Below, one piece after another: positions 21,739-29,438 of a stretch of DNA of 64,000 nt. The notes under the pieces were generated by a model, which made no database searches, was not told the origin of the DNA, and worked only from the letters and a program-made list of their open reading frames with translations. Origin of the DNA: SZAS-103 sp038226665 (lineage in GTDB: Bacteria; Pseudomonadota; Gammaproteobacteria; Xanthomonadales; Xanthomonadaceae); assembly GCA_038226665.1 (NCBI GenBank), contig JBBRQI010000002.1, positions 186,001 to 250,000 of the forward strand. Direction: 5' to 3'. A program made the position numbers and the translations under genes. Position 1 is the stretch's first letter, and each line of letters starts with the position of its first letter.

Positions 21739-24072
21739 TTGCAGCGAAGCGGGTGGGTGCTGTTCGCGCTGCTCGTCATCGCTTTCGTGCTCGATCGCAT
21801 GTATCCGTTGCCGCTGCCGGATGCGGGTGATGCGAGCGTGCTGGTGGTCGCGCGCGATGGCACGCCGTTGCGCGCATTCGCGAACCACGAAGGCATCTGG
21901 CGTTATCCGGTCACGCCGGAACAAGTCTCGCCGCTGTATCTGCAGGCGTTGTTGACCTACGAGGATCGCTGGTTCTACCGACATCCCGGGGTGAATCCGT
22001 TCGCGCTCGCGCGCGCATCCGTGCAATGGGCGCGGAGCCGGCACGTGGTATCGGGCGGTTCGACGATCACGATGCAGGTCGCGCGCATCATCGATCCTCG
22101 AGCAGCGAACGATCGGGGCATCGGCGCGAAATCCAGGCAGATCCTGCGCGCACTGCAACTCGAAGCGCACCTGAGCAAGCGCGACATCCTCACGCTGTAC
22201 CTCAACCACGCGCCGTTCGGCGGCACGATCCAGGGCGTCGAAGCAGCGAGTTGGGCGTATCTCGGGAAACCGTCGCATCAACTCTCGCATGCCGAAGCCG
22301 CGTTGCTCGCCGTGCTGCCGCAGACGCCAAGCAGGCTGCGTCCGGATCGCCATGCCACCAGCGCGCGCATCGCCCGCGACAAGCTGCTCAAGCGCATGGC
22401 CGATTTGCACGAATGGACGCGCGCGGAAGTCGCCGATGCGCGCATCGAATCGGTCATCACGCGGCGCCTGCAACAACCGATGTCGGCTGCATTGCTCGCC
22501 GAACGCCTGCGCGAACAAACACCCCGCATGCCACGCATCGTCACCACGATCGACGCAGACCTGCAGCGCACACTGGAAGCGCGGGTGACCTCGTATTTCG
22601 CACGCTTGCCGGAGCGCACGTCGGCCGCACTGCTGGTCGTCGACAACAAGACGCTCGAAACGCGCGCGTACGTCGGCTCGGTCGCATTCGGAGACATCCC
22701 GCGGCTCGGGCACGTGGACATGGTGCGCGCATGGCGTTCGCCGGGGTCGACGCTCAAACCGTTCCTGTACGGGCTTGCGCTCGACGACGGACTGATCCAT
22801 TCGGAAAGCCTGCTCGTCGACGCACCGCAATCGTTCGGCGATTACCGGCCCAGCAATTTCGACGCGACCTTCAATGGGCCCGTCGGCGCGGCCGAGGCGT
22901 TGCGTCTGTCGTTGAATGTGCCTGCGGTCGATCTATTGGATCGTGTCGATCCAGTGCGTTTCGCTGCTCGGCTGGCTAGCGCGGGCGTTGTGCTGAAACT
23001 GCCGCGCGGCGCGCAACCGAACCTGTCGATCATCCTCGGCGGCGATGGCGTGACGCTGGAAGATCTTGTCGGCGCGTACACGGCGCTGCATCGCGACGGC
23101 ATCGCCGGCCGCGTGCGCTTGCGACCCGATGCGCCGCATGTCGATCGCATGCTGCTGTCGCCGGGCGCGGCGTGGATCGTGAAGACGATCCTCGATGCGA
23201 ATCCGCGGCCCGGTTATCGCGCGGATACGTTCGATCCGGGATCGGGCCCGCGCGTCGCGTGGAAGACCGGCACCAGTTACGGGTTCCGCGATGCGTGGGC
23301 GGTTGGCGGCACGCTACGCTACACGGTCGGCGTGTGGGTCGGTCGTCCCGATGGCACGCCGTTGCCCGGACAGTTTGGTGCGATCACCGCGCTGCCGCTG
23401 TTCTTCGAAGTCATCGACAGCTTGCCGCGCAGCGCGGCCGACGCAATCGCGAAACCACCACCGCCGAGCGTTGCAAGCGTCGATATCTGCTGGCCGCTCG
23501 GTATCGCATTCGACCCAGCCCGCCCCGAACTCTGCGCCCGCAAGCTGCAGGCGTGGATACTCAACAACGGCATTCCACCAACGATGGCCGAGCGACGCGC
23601 GCGCTTGTGGAGTGCGGGATTGTTGCCGCTGCATGTGGATGCGACGACCGGCGAACGCCTGAGCGCGACCTGCACGAAACCGCATGTCGTACATGACACC
23701 GGAGTCGCACGATGGCCTGCGCTTGCATCGCCGTGGTTGTCTGCAGCAGAGCACCAGCATTCCGCGATTCCACCGCTTGCGAAAGATTGCGAACTCGATG
23801 GACTCGATGCGACTGCATCGCTACAGATTGAAGGCGTCGCCGACCACGCAACCGTCGCGCGCGCACCAAACAGTCCCACGCCGGTGCGCCTGTCGCTGCG
23901 CGCGCTCGGCGCAGCGGGGCGCGTGATGTGGATGGTCAACGGGCGACTACAGGGCGAGACGATGGGTGGGCGATCGTTTGTGCACGACTACCCGGATACG
24001 GGCGTGCAGACGGTGACGGCGATGGCGGAGACCGGGGCGTGGACGCAGGTTGGGTTTCGGGTTTTGCGGTAA
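21739..24072 (+). CDS. pbpC: penicillin-binding protein 1C
   Basis: Bifunctional class A PBP. It has an N-terminal transmembrane segment (about 6-22), a GT51 glycosyltransferase domain (YEDRWFYRHPGVNPFALARA with the catalytic Glu; GGSTITMQVAR) and a transpeptidase domain with SPGSTLK (Ser337, Lys340), an S-x-N motif and WKTGTSYG (Lys509). A C-terminal PBP1C-type beta domain follows. It polymerises or cross-links peptidoglycan and is paired with alpha-2-macroglobulin. The start is uncertain. TTG at 21739 has no ribosome site, while the frame is open back to a CTG at 21655 that overlaps the upstream stop (CTGA) with AAGGTGA 7 bases before it; that would add 28 cytoplasmic residues. Confidence 0.92.
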   Translation: MQRSGWVLFALLVIAFVLDRMYPLPLPDAGDASVLVVARDGTPLRAFANHEGIWRYPVTPEQVSPLYLQALLTYEDRWFYRHPGVNPFALARASVQWARSRHVVSGGSTITMQVARIIDPRAANDRGIGAKSRQILRALQLEAHLSKRDILTLYLNHAPFGGTIQGVEAASWAYLGKPSHQLSHAEAALLAVLPQTPSRLRPDRHATSARIARDKLLKRMADLHEWTRAEVADARIESVITRRLQQPMSAALLAERLREQTPRMPRIVTTIDADLQRTLEARVTSYFARLPERTSAALLVVDNKTLETRAYVGSVAFGDIPRLGHVDMVRAWRSPGSTLKPFLYGLALDDGLIHSESLLVDAPQSFGDYRPSNFDATFNGPVGAAEALRLSLNVPAVDLLDRVDPVRFAARLASAGVVLKLPRGAQPNLSIILGGDGVTLEDLVGAYTALHRDGIAGRVRLRPDAPHVDRMLLSPGAAWIVKTILDANPRPGYRADTFDPGSGPRVAWKTGTSYGFRDAWAVGGTLRYTVGVWVGRPDGTPLPGQFGAITALPLFFEVIDSLPRSAADAIAKPPPPSVASVDICWPLGIAFDPARPELCARKLQAWILNNGIPPTMAERRARLWSAGLLPLHVDATTGERLSATCTKPHVVHDTGVARWPALASPWLSAAEHQHSAIPPLAKDCELDGLDATASLQIEGVADHATVARAPNSPTPVRLSLRALGAAGRVMWMVNGRLQGETMGGRSFVHDYPDTGVQTVTAMAETGAWTQVGFRVLR

Positions 24073-24356
24073 CGGCAGGACGCTATGTGCCGATGAGACG
24101 TACGAAGACACTCCCCGCGAAGATACGAATCGTCTGGCTTCGCCATCAGTTCCGCAGCTTTTGCCGGCTTTGTACTCCTGTTTGTCTCTAACCTGCGTGG
24201 AACGGATGTGACTCGTGCGCGCAGCGCGTGAAAGCTTTGCTTTACTAGGATTTATAAGCGATGCCGCGTTAGCCCACAATCGATCTGGTTCGGCCGATCC
24301 CGGCCTCACCAGATCGCCAAGCCCTCCGCATTCCTGCTACGGGCGTTCGTCGCGAC

Positions 24357-24379
24357 GCGACTTGCCACTGGCAAGTCGC
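24357..24379. repeat. perfect palindrome, 11-bp arms
   Basis: GCGACTTGCCA-C-TGGCAAGTCGC: inverted repeat with a single central base, followed by no T-run on either strand. It could form a cruciform or hairpin in the convergent spacer. A transcription-termination role is possible but unproven. Confidence 0.6.
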
Positions 24380-24430
24380 AAGCGCGCTCGGAATCCAGCG
24401 CAAGCAAGCGTCCTTGCGTTACCTGCCGGA

Positions 24431-24448
24431 CAGCACATCCATGTGCTG
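24431..24448. repeat. palindrome with ACATGGATGT-type core
   Basis: CAGCACAT-CC-ATGTGCTG, 8-bp arms. On the minus strand its core reads ACATGGATGT, the same core found at 38055 and 39013, so it is probably a member of one dispersed intergenic repeat family. Confidence 0.5.
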
Positions 24449-24490
24449 GCGTTCGTCAGCGCACGAACCAATGGTTCGTAGCGCGCTGCC

Positions 24491-25081
24491 TCACCCCCAT
24501 TCCCCTTCGAGCCAATCCGACAGCTCGTCGGCATGTTCTTCCTCGACTGCGAGGATCTTCTCGAGGATGCGCTTGGTGGTGGTGTCCTTGTCGCCGATGT
24601 AGGCAATCATTTCCTTGTAGCTGTCGATCGCGATGCGTTCGGCGATCAGGTTTTCCTTGATCATGTCGCGCAGGTCCTTGCCCTTGACGTATTCCGAATG
24701 GCTGCGCGAGGTCAGTCCTGCCGGGTCCATGTTTGGTTCGCCCTGCAGTTGCACGATGCGCTTCGCGATCCAGTCGGCGTGTTCTTGTTCCTCGATCGAA
24801 TGTTCGAGGAATTCCTTCGCGACCGCATCGGCATGGATGCCGCTGGCGACGAAGTGGTGGTAGCGGTAACGCAGCACGCAGACGATTTCGGTTGCGAGCG
24901 CTTCGTTGAGCAGTTTGATCACGGTCTGGCGATCGCCGGCGTAACCTTCCGTCACCGCGCCGTCGTCGATATGCTGGCGTGCGCGGGCGCGCAGGGTTTT
25001 CACGTCGGTGAGAAATGGTTGATCGTTCGAATCGGTCTTGGCCGGCTTGGCGCTTTTGCTGACGGCGGGCTTCTTGCTCAT
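24491..25081 (-). CDS. ferritin-like (bacterioferritin-type) protein
   Basis: 196-residue four-helix-bundle protein. Di-iron-type carboxylate/histidine pairs are visible: LNEALATEIVCVLRY with the first Glu, SIEEQEHADW (E-x-x-H), NLIAERIAIDSY, and ILAVEEEHADELSDW (second E-x-x-H). The first 40 residues are a Lys/Ala-rich tail resembling those of DNA-associated Dps-like proteins. A likely role is iron storage or peroxide-linked iron oxidation; the exact subfamily is not clear. Shine-Dalgarno GAGGA precedes the ATG at 25081. It neighbours a peroxiredoxin on the same strand about 100 bases downstream, consistent with oxidative-stress defence. The gene reads toward pbpC. Confidence 0.85.
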   Translation of the reverse strand: MSKKPAVSKSAKPAKTDSNDQPFLTDVKTLRARARQHIDDGAVTEGYAGDRQTVIKLLNEALATEIVCVLRYRYHHFVASGIHADAVAKEFLEHSIEEQEHADWIAKRIVQLQGEPNMDPAGLTSRSHSEYVKGKDLRDMIKENLIAERIAIDSYKEMIAYIGDKDTTTKRILEKILAVEEEHADELSDWLEGEWG

Positions 25082-25180
25082 CGTGTTGTCCTCGGTTGAT
25101 GTGGAATTGCGAAGGTCGTCTTGCGGATCACGCGATGAATCCTGGTGCGGTCAATCATGCCTGGCGCAATCGTGTTGCGA

Positions 25181-25663
25181 TCATTTCAACGCGGACAGCA
25201 CATGTTCCGCGCTCGATACCTTGAATTCGCCTGGCGCTTCGATGAAAAGCTGCTTGACCACGCCGTCTTCGGCGTACAACGCGAAACGCTTCGAGCGCTT
25301 GCCGAGGCCGAACGCGCTGCCGTCCATTTCCAGCCCCAACGCGTCGGTGAGCGCGCCATTGCCGTCAGCGAGCATCGCGATACCTCCTTCTGGAACGTCC
25401 TGGTGTTTCGCCCACGCGCCCATCACGAATGCGTCGTTGACCGCCATGCAGGCGACGTCGATGCCGCGCGCCTTGAATTCGCCGAGGTGTTGCACGTAAC
25501 CCGGCAGGTGCTTGGCCGAACACGTCGGCGTGAATGCGCCGGGTACGGAAAACAGCACCACTTTCTTGCCAACGAAGACGTCGTTGGTATCGACGGCCTG
25601 CACGCCGTCCTTGAGGACATTGAGAACCGCGTGAGGGATGCGGTCGCCGATCTGGATCGTCAT
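25181..25663 (-). CDS. peroxiredoxin, Prx5/redoxin type
   Basis: 160-residue thiol peroxidase. The peroxidatic cysteine is Cys48 in the motif PGAFTPTCSAKHLPGY, characteristic of the Prx5 (AhpC/TSA redoxin) branch; the conserved FGLGKRSKRFALYAEDGVV segment follows. It reduces H2O2 and organic hydroperoxides using thioredoxin or glutathione. There is no fused glutaredoxin domain. The start is the ATG at 25663 with AGGAA upstream; the frame is open to 25837, but that extension is Arg/Pro-rich and unlike the family. It is divergent from cbpA. Confidence 0.92.
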   Translation of the reverse strand: MTIQIGDRIPHAVLNVLKDGVQAVDTNDVFVGKKVVLFSVPGAFTPTCSAKHLPGYVQHLGEFKARGIDVACMAVNDAFVMGAWAKHQDVPEGGIAMLADGNGALTDALGLEMDGSAFGLGKRSKRFALYAEDGVVKQLFIEAPGEFKVSSAEHVLSALK

Positions 25664-25865
25664 GTAGGTTCCTTCCTGCGTTGGGGAGGGACAGTCTAGC
25701 GCGCGCGGGTGAATGGTTGGCAAGGCTTGAAATGCGCCACGAGCGGCCTCAGTTCGGGAACGCGGCGCCACGCCGTGATCGAAGTACACAACCGGCCGCG
25801 CAATGCGGCACCATGACGGTCTGCGGCTCGATGTCACAGGCCGTTAGTTGCGCGATGAGGTCAAC

Positions 25866-26789
25866 ATGGAATTCAAGGATTACTACAAGGTACTTGGCGT
25901 CGAAGCCGGCGCGGGCGAGGCCGAGATCAAGGCGTCGTATCGACGACTTGCGCGCAAATACCATCCGGACGTGAGCAAGGAAGCGGGCGCGGAGGAAAAA
26001 TTCAAGTCGGTCAACGAAGCCTACGAGGTGCTGCGCGATGCGAAAAAGCGCGCGGCCTACGACCAGTTGCGCACGCGCGGTTACAAGCCGGGCGAGGAAT
26101 TCCGTCCGCCGCCGGATTTCGGGCAGACCTACGGCAACCCCGGCAATGGCGGCGAATACAATTTCGATTTCGGCGACGAAGGCGGCGGCGGATTCAGCGA
26201 TTTCTTCGAGTCATTGTTCGGCGGTCGCGCGCGCGCGCAACAGCGCCCAGGCGGCGCAGGTCAACAACAAGCCGCGGCCGGTAGCGATATCCGCGCGAAA
26301 TTGCTGGTGCCCCTGGAGACCGTTCTCACCGGCGGCAGCCATCGCATCCAGATCGAGGAGCGCGTACTGGATGTGAAGATTCCTGCCGGTGTGAAGCCTG
26401 GGCAGGTGATTCGCCTGGCAGGGCAGGGTCGTCCGGGACGCGGACGCGCCGGCGATCTGTTGCTGGAAGTGGACTATCGGCCGCACGCACAATTCGAGAT
26501 CGATGGTGCGAACATCCTCTGCACCTTGCCGCTCTCGCCCTGGGAAGCCGCGCTCGGCGCAACGGTCAGCGTGCCAACGCTCGGCGGCGCAGTCGAATTG
26601 AAGATTCCCGCGAACAGCGACAGCGGCCGCAAGCTGCGCCTGCGCGGTCGTGGGCTGCCGGGAAAACCTGCTGCGGGAGACCAGATCGTCGAAATCGAAG
26701 TGCGCACGCCGAAGGCGACGACCGACGAACAGAAAGAATTTTATCGCGAGATGCAGAAGACGTTCGTCTTCGATCCGCGAAGCGCGTAG
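25866..26789 (+). CDS. cbpA: DnaJ-class co-chaperone CbpA
   Basis: 307-residue type II J-protein. The J-domain is at residues 1-70 with the HPD motif at 33-35 (KYHPDVS), then a Gly/Phe-rich linker (about 75-130, GGGFSDFFESLFGG), then two C-terminal substrate-binding beta domains with no zinc-finger cysteines. It stimulates DnaK ATPase and holds unfolded clients. GAGG (25857-25860) precedes the ATG at 25866; an upstream in-frame TTG lacks a ribosome site. The modulator gene cbpM, which often follows cbpA, is absent here. Confidence 0.93.
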   Translation: MEFKDYYKVLGVEAGAGEAEIKASYRRLARKYHPDVSKEAGAEEKFKSVNEAYEVLRDAKKRAAYDQLRTRGYKPGEEFRPPPDFGQTYGNPGNGGEYNFDFGDEGGGGFSDFFESLFGGRARAQQRPGGAGQQQAAAGSDIRAKLLVPLETVLTGGSHRIQIEERVLDVKIPAGVKPGQVIRLAGQGRPGRGRAGDLLLEVDYRPHAQFEIDGANILCTLPLSPWEAALGATVSVPTLGGAVELKIPANSDSGRKLRLRGRGLPGKPAAGDQIVEIEVRTPKATTDEQKEFYREMQKTFVFDPRSA

Positions 26790-26844
26790 CGGATTCGATC
26801 AGATGCATCGATTCGCCATGCGCAGGCGATTCCCTGGATCGGCG

Positions 26845-27366
26845 TCACTTGTTGTTGGCTACGATGCCGTGTTCGATCCCGGTAGCCATCGAAACCCAGT
26901 GCGTCTGATCGCTTGAATATTCCTGACGGAATGCGATGGTGCGTGCATCGGTGAAAACGTTCACGACGCGGAACCACATGGTCTTGCCGTTCTCGGTGGT
27001 TTGCCACGGAAACGTCCATGTGTTGCCGTCGATCACCAGCTTGCCTGCATGCACCGAGTCGGCACCGGGAGTGATCGGATAGCTCGCGTAGGCGTTTGTC
27101 TTCGCGTCGTAGGCGAACACGACCACCGCCTTGGATTCTTCATCGACGAACTGGTGGCAGGCGTAAAACTCGCCGCTGCGCCAGCAGTCGTTGCGCAGCG
27201 AGTACGCTTCATGCGACGCCTTGCTGTAGGGCGTGTCCAGATGGGTTATCTCGGCTTTCCAGGTGCCCGCATACGCAGCGATCGCCTCGATGCCGCCTGC
27301 GGGCTTGGCCATTGCTGCGGCGCAGGCAAACAATGACAGCAGCAGGCCGGGCGATAGTGCTTTCAT
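26845..27366 (-). CDS. secreted protein of unknown function
   Basis: 173 residues with an N-terminal signal peptide (hydrophobic core LLLSLFACAAAMA, cleavage about residue 20). The mature part is a single beta-rich domain: AGTWKAEITHLDTP, two cysteines in NDCWRSGEFYACHQF, and a C-terminal FRQEYSSDQTHWVSMATGIEHG. The pattern loosely recalls DUF1579-type lipocalin-like proteins, but I cannot assign it firmly. The start ATG at 27366 was chosen because it begins the signal peptide. It lies downstream of the PilH-like gene on the same strand and converges with cbpA. Confidence 0.7.
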   Translation of the reverse strand: MKALSPGLLLSLFACAAAMAKPAGGIEAIAAYAGTWKAEITHLDTPYSKASHEAYSLRNDCWRSGEFYACHQFVDEESKAVVVFAYDAKTNAYASYPITPGADSVHAGKLVIDGNTWTFPWQTTENGKTMWFRVVNVFTDARTIAFRQEYSSDQTHWVSMATGIEHGIVANNK

Positions 27367-27404
27367 GCCGATGCAGGAATGCAACGATGCGGGAATGCGC
27401 GCGA

Positions 27405-27767
27405 TCAGCCCAGCATTTCCTTGATCGCCGCCGCGAGTTGTTCCTCGTTGAACGGCTTGGTGATGTAGGCCTTCGCGCCCTGGCGCATGCCCCACACGCG
27501 ATCGGTGTCCTGGTCCTTGGTGGTGACGAGGATCACCGGCACGTGCGCGGTGGTCGGTTCCTTCGAGATCTGGCGCGTTGCCTGAAACCCGTTGAGGTTC
27601 GGCATCACCACGTCCATCAGAACGAGGTCGGGTATGTGTTTCTTCGCAGCGGCGACTCCGGCTGCGCCATCTTCGGCCGTGACCACGGTGTGGCCGAGTG
27701 ACTCGACGATCCGCTTCATGCCCATCAGCTGGGACGGGGAATCATCAACGATCAGGATGCGTGCCAT
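27405..27767 (-). CDS. pilH: PilH-like single-domain response regulator
   Basis: 120-residue CheY-like receiver without an output domain. Phosphoacceptor is Asp52 (LMDVVMP), acidic pocket Asp8/Asp9, conserved Lys104 (YITKPF). The NGFQATRQISKEP and VILVTTKDQDTDRVWGMRQGAKAYITKP segments are strongly PilH-like; PilH tunes type IV pilus motility through the Pil-Chp chemosensory system. No other pil/chp gene is nearby, so it is either an orphan copy or belongs to a pathway encoded elsewhere. The family is sure; the pathway is probable. Confidence 0.82.
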   Translation of the reverse strand: MARILIVDDSPSQLMGMKRIVESLGHTVVTAEDGAAGVAAAKKHIPDLVLMDVVMPNLNGFQATRQISKEPTTAHVPVILVTTKDQDTDRVWGMRQGAKAYITKPFNEEQLAAAIKEMLG

Positions 27768-27861
27768 GCGAGTCTCTCGGTGACCGGTGAGCCATTGTAG
27801 TCGTGCGTCGGCGCTTGTCCATCGGCAAACGCGGCCGCTGGTCGGCTGGACGAGCGGATTG

Positions 27862-28857
27862 CTACAGGCGCACTACTGTTCGCCCGAACGAGTCGCCGAC
27901 GAGCATTCCCGGAAAGACCAGCGGCAGTTCGTCGAGGCCGACGGTACGCGTGCAAATCGCGTCGAGGTGCGCCGGTTTCCAGTCGCTGGCGAGGCGTTGC
28001 CATACCTGTTCTCGTTGCGCGCGCAGCGGGCTGGTCGTGGCGATGCCGAGCAGCGACACGCCGCGCAGGATCATCGGCATCACCGTCGTCGCGAGGCCAT
28101 AGCCGCCCGCCAGGCCGCAGACGGCGATGTTGCCGTACGCCATGATCGCGCGCGTCAGGCCGGCCAGCATGTCGCCGCCAACTGTGTCGATCGCGCCGGC
28201 CCACAACGCGTTCTCGAGCGGACGCGTGCCGAGTTGCAGTTCCCGCCGCGAGAGTACCTGTTGCGCACCGAGCGCGGTGAGGAAATCGGCGTGCTCGATC
28301 TTGCCGGTGATCGCGTGCACGGCGTAGCCCGCGCGGGTGAGGATGTCGATTGCGAGCATGCCGACGCCGCCAGTCGCGCCGGTGACGACAACCGGACCCA
28401 TCGATGGCGTCTGTGCATTCTGTTCCATCCGCAGCAATGCCAGCCCTGCGGTGAAACCTGCCGTGCCGATGATCATCGCTTCGCGCAAGCCCAGACCATT
28501 CGGCAACGCGACAGTATTCGCGGCTTCGAGCCGCACGTATTCGGAATAGCCTCCATCGCGCGTTTCCGACAATCCTGCGCCGGCGCAGAGCACCGCATCG
28601 CCTTCACTGAAATGCGCATCGGTCGATGCGACCACATGGCCGGCGACATCGATGCCGCCGACCAGCGGAAACATGCGCAGGATTTTGCCTTCGCCGGTGC
28701 CGGCCAGCGCGTCCTTGTAGTTGATCGACGAATACGCGGTCTTGATCACGACTTCGCCGGGCGCGAGATCGTCGAGCGCGATGTTTTCAACGCCCGCGCG
28801 ATGCATGTTGTCGTCGTTGTGGATGCGGAAGGCGCGGAAGATTTTTGGAATTGTCAT
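27862..28857 (-). CDS. acuI: acrylyl-CoA reductase AcuI / YhdH-family quinone oxidoreductase
   Basis: 331-residue medium-chain dehydrogenase/reductase without catalytic zinc. It has the NADPH-binding motif VTGATGGVGMLA and the family-specific segments TAYSSINYKDALAGTGEGKI, FPLVGGIDVAGHV and TTVMPMILRGVSLLGI. Known members reduce acryloyl-CoA to propionyl-CoA and so remove a toxic electrophile. The ATG at 28857 is preferred over a GTG at 28863 because of the AGAAAG ribosome-like site. A GFA-family gene lies 49 bases upstream on the same strand and may be co-transcribed. Confidence 0.88.
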   Translation of the reverse strand: MTIPKIFRAFRIHNDDNMHRAGVENIALDDLAPGEVVIKTAYSSINYKDALAGTGEGKILRMFPLVGGIDVAGHVVASTDAHFSEGDAVLCAGAGLSETRDGGYSEYVRLEAANTVALPNGLGLREAMIIGTAGFTAGLALLRMEQNAQTPSMGPVVVTGATGGVGMLAIDILTRAGYAVHAITGKIEHADFLTALGAQQVLSRRELQLGTRPLENALWAGAIDTVGGDMLAGLTRAIMAYGNIAVCGLAGGYGLATTVMPMILRGVSLLGIATTSPLRAQREQVWQRLASDWKPAHLDAICTRTVGLDELPLVFPGMLVGDSFGRTVVRL

Positions 28858-28906
28858 CGCCACTTTCTGGTTTCCCGAGTTGGGAGATCATCCTGGCTTG
28901 CCGGAT

Positions 28907-29296
28907 TCAATGCTGGTTCTGCGGCAGCCCATCGGTGATTTCATAGTAATCGCCCTTTTCCGCCACGAAGATGTGCTTTTCCAGGTGCGTGGAAGTAGCT
29001 GTGTCGAATGCGCCCATCGCGATGCCGATCCAGTCCCGCGCCGGCGGATCGAAGAACAGGGAAGACCCGCACGCGGAGCAGAATCCCCGTCTTGCCTTCG
29101 TGGACGAGTGGTACCAGGTCATGTTTTCCTTGCCAGTGATCGCGACCGCTGCCTTGGGCACGTCGGTGGAAACGAAGTAATGACCTGAGTGTTTCCTGCA
29201 CTGGACGCAGTGGCACGCATCGGGAGGCTTCAGTTCTCCCGTCACCGAAAAAGTGACCTTGCCGCAGAGGCATGAACCTTTCTTGATGTCCGCCAT
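28907..29296 (-). CDS. GFA-family zinc-binding protein
   Basis: 129-residue member of the glutathione-dependent formaldehyde-activating (GFA/CENP-V) family. Zinc ligands are visible in SCLCGKVTF, ACHCVQCRKHSG and GFCSACGSSLFF. The family name comes from a formaldehyde-glutathione adduct-forming enzyme, but most bacterial paralogues have no proven substrate. The gene precedes acuI on the minus strand. Confidence 0.88.
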   Translation of the reverse strand: MADIKKGSCLCGKVTFSVTGELKPPDACHCVQCRKHSGHYFVSTDVPKAAVAITGKENMTWYHSSTKARRGFCSACGSSLFFDPPARDWIGIAMGAFDTATSTHLEKHIFVAEKGDYYEITDGLPQNQH

Positions 29297-29385
29297 GGTT
29301 CGATTCCGTTACGTCGGGTGAGCAAACAGCCCGGCAAGCAAGCTGGGTCGGTGAAGGGAATTCGTCGCGGAATCCATGGTATCGC

Positions 29386-29415
29386 ACAAAAAAACAGGCG
29401 GCCGAAGCCGCCTGT
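29386..29415 (-). terminator. intrinsic terminator of the suc-lpd-M3 transcript
   Basis: On the minus strand, stem ACAGGCGGC / GCCGCCTGT with a TTCG tetraloop is followed directly by a run of Ts, 24 bases past the M3 peptidase stop. Textbook rho-independent structure. Confidence 0.9.
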
Positions 29416-29438
29416 TGTGATGCAGGATGTCGCGACGC

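Larger units (their letters stand above)
24073..24490. other. 418-base intergenic stretch between convergent genes
   Basis: I see no convincing gene here. A + strand open frame at 24215-24481 is low-complexity, lacks a ribosome site and has no recognisable domain. The stretch holds two palindromes, listed separately, that may act as terminators or repeat elements for the converging pbpC and ferritin-like transcripts. Confidence 0.6.

Noticed and set aside
24215..24481. Small + strand open frame after pbpC
   Set aside because: No ribosome site, overlaps palindromic repeats, no recognisable domain.
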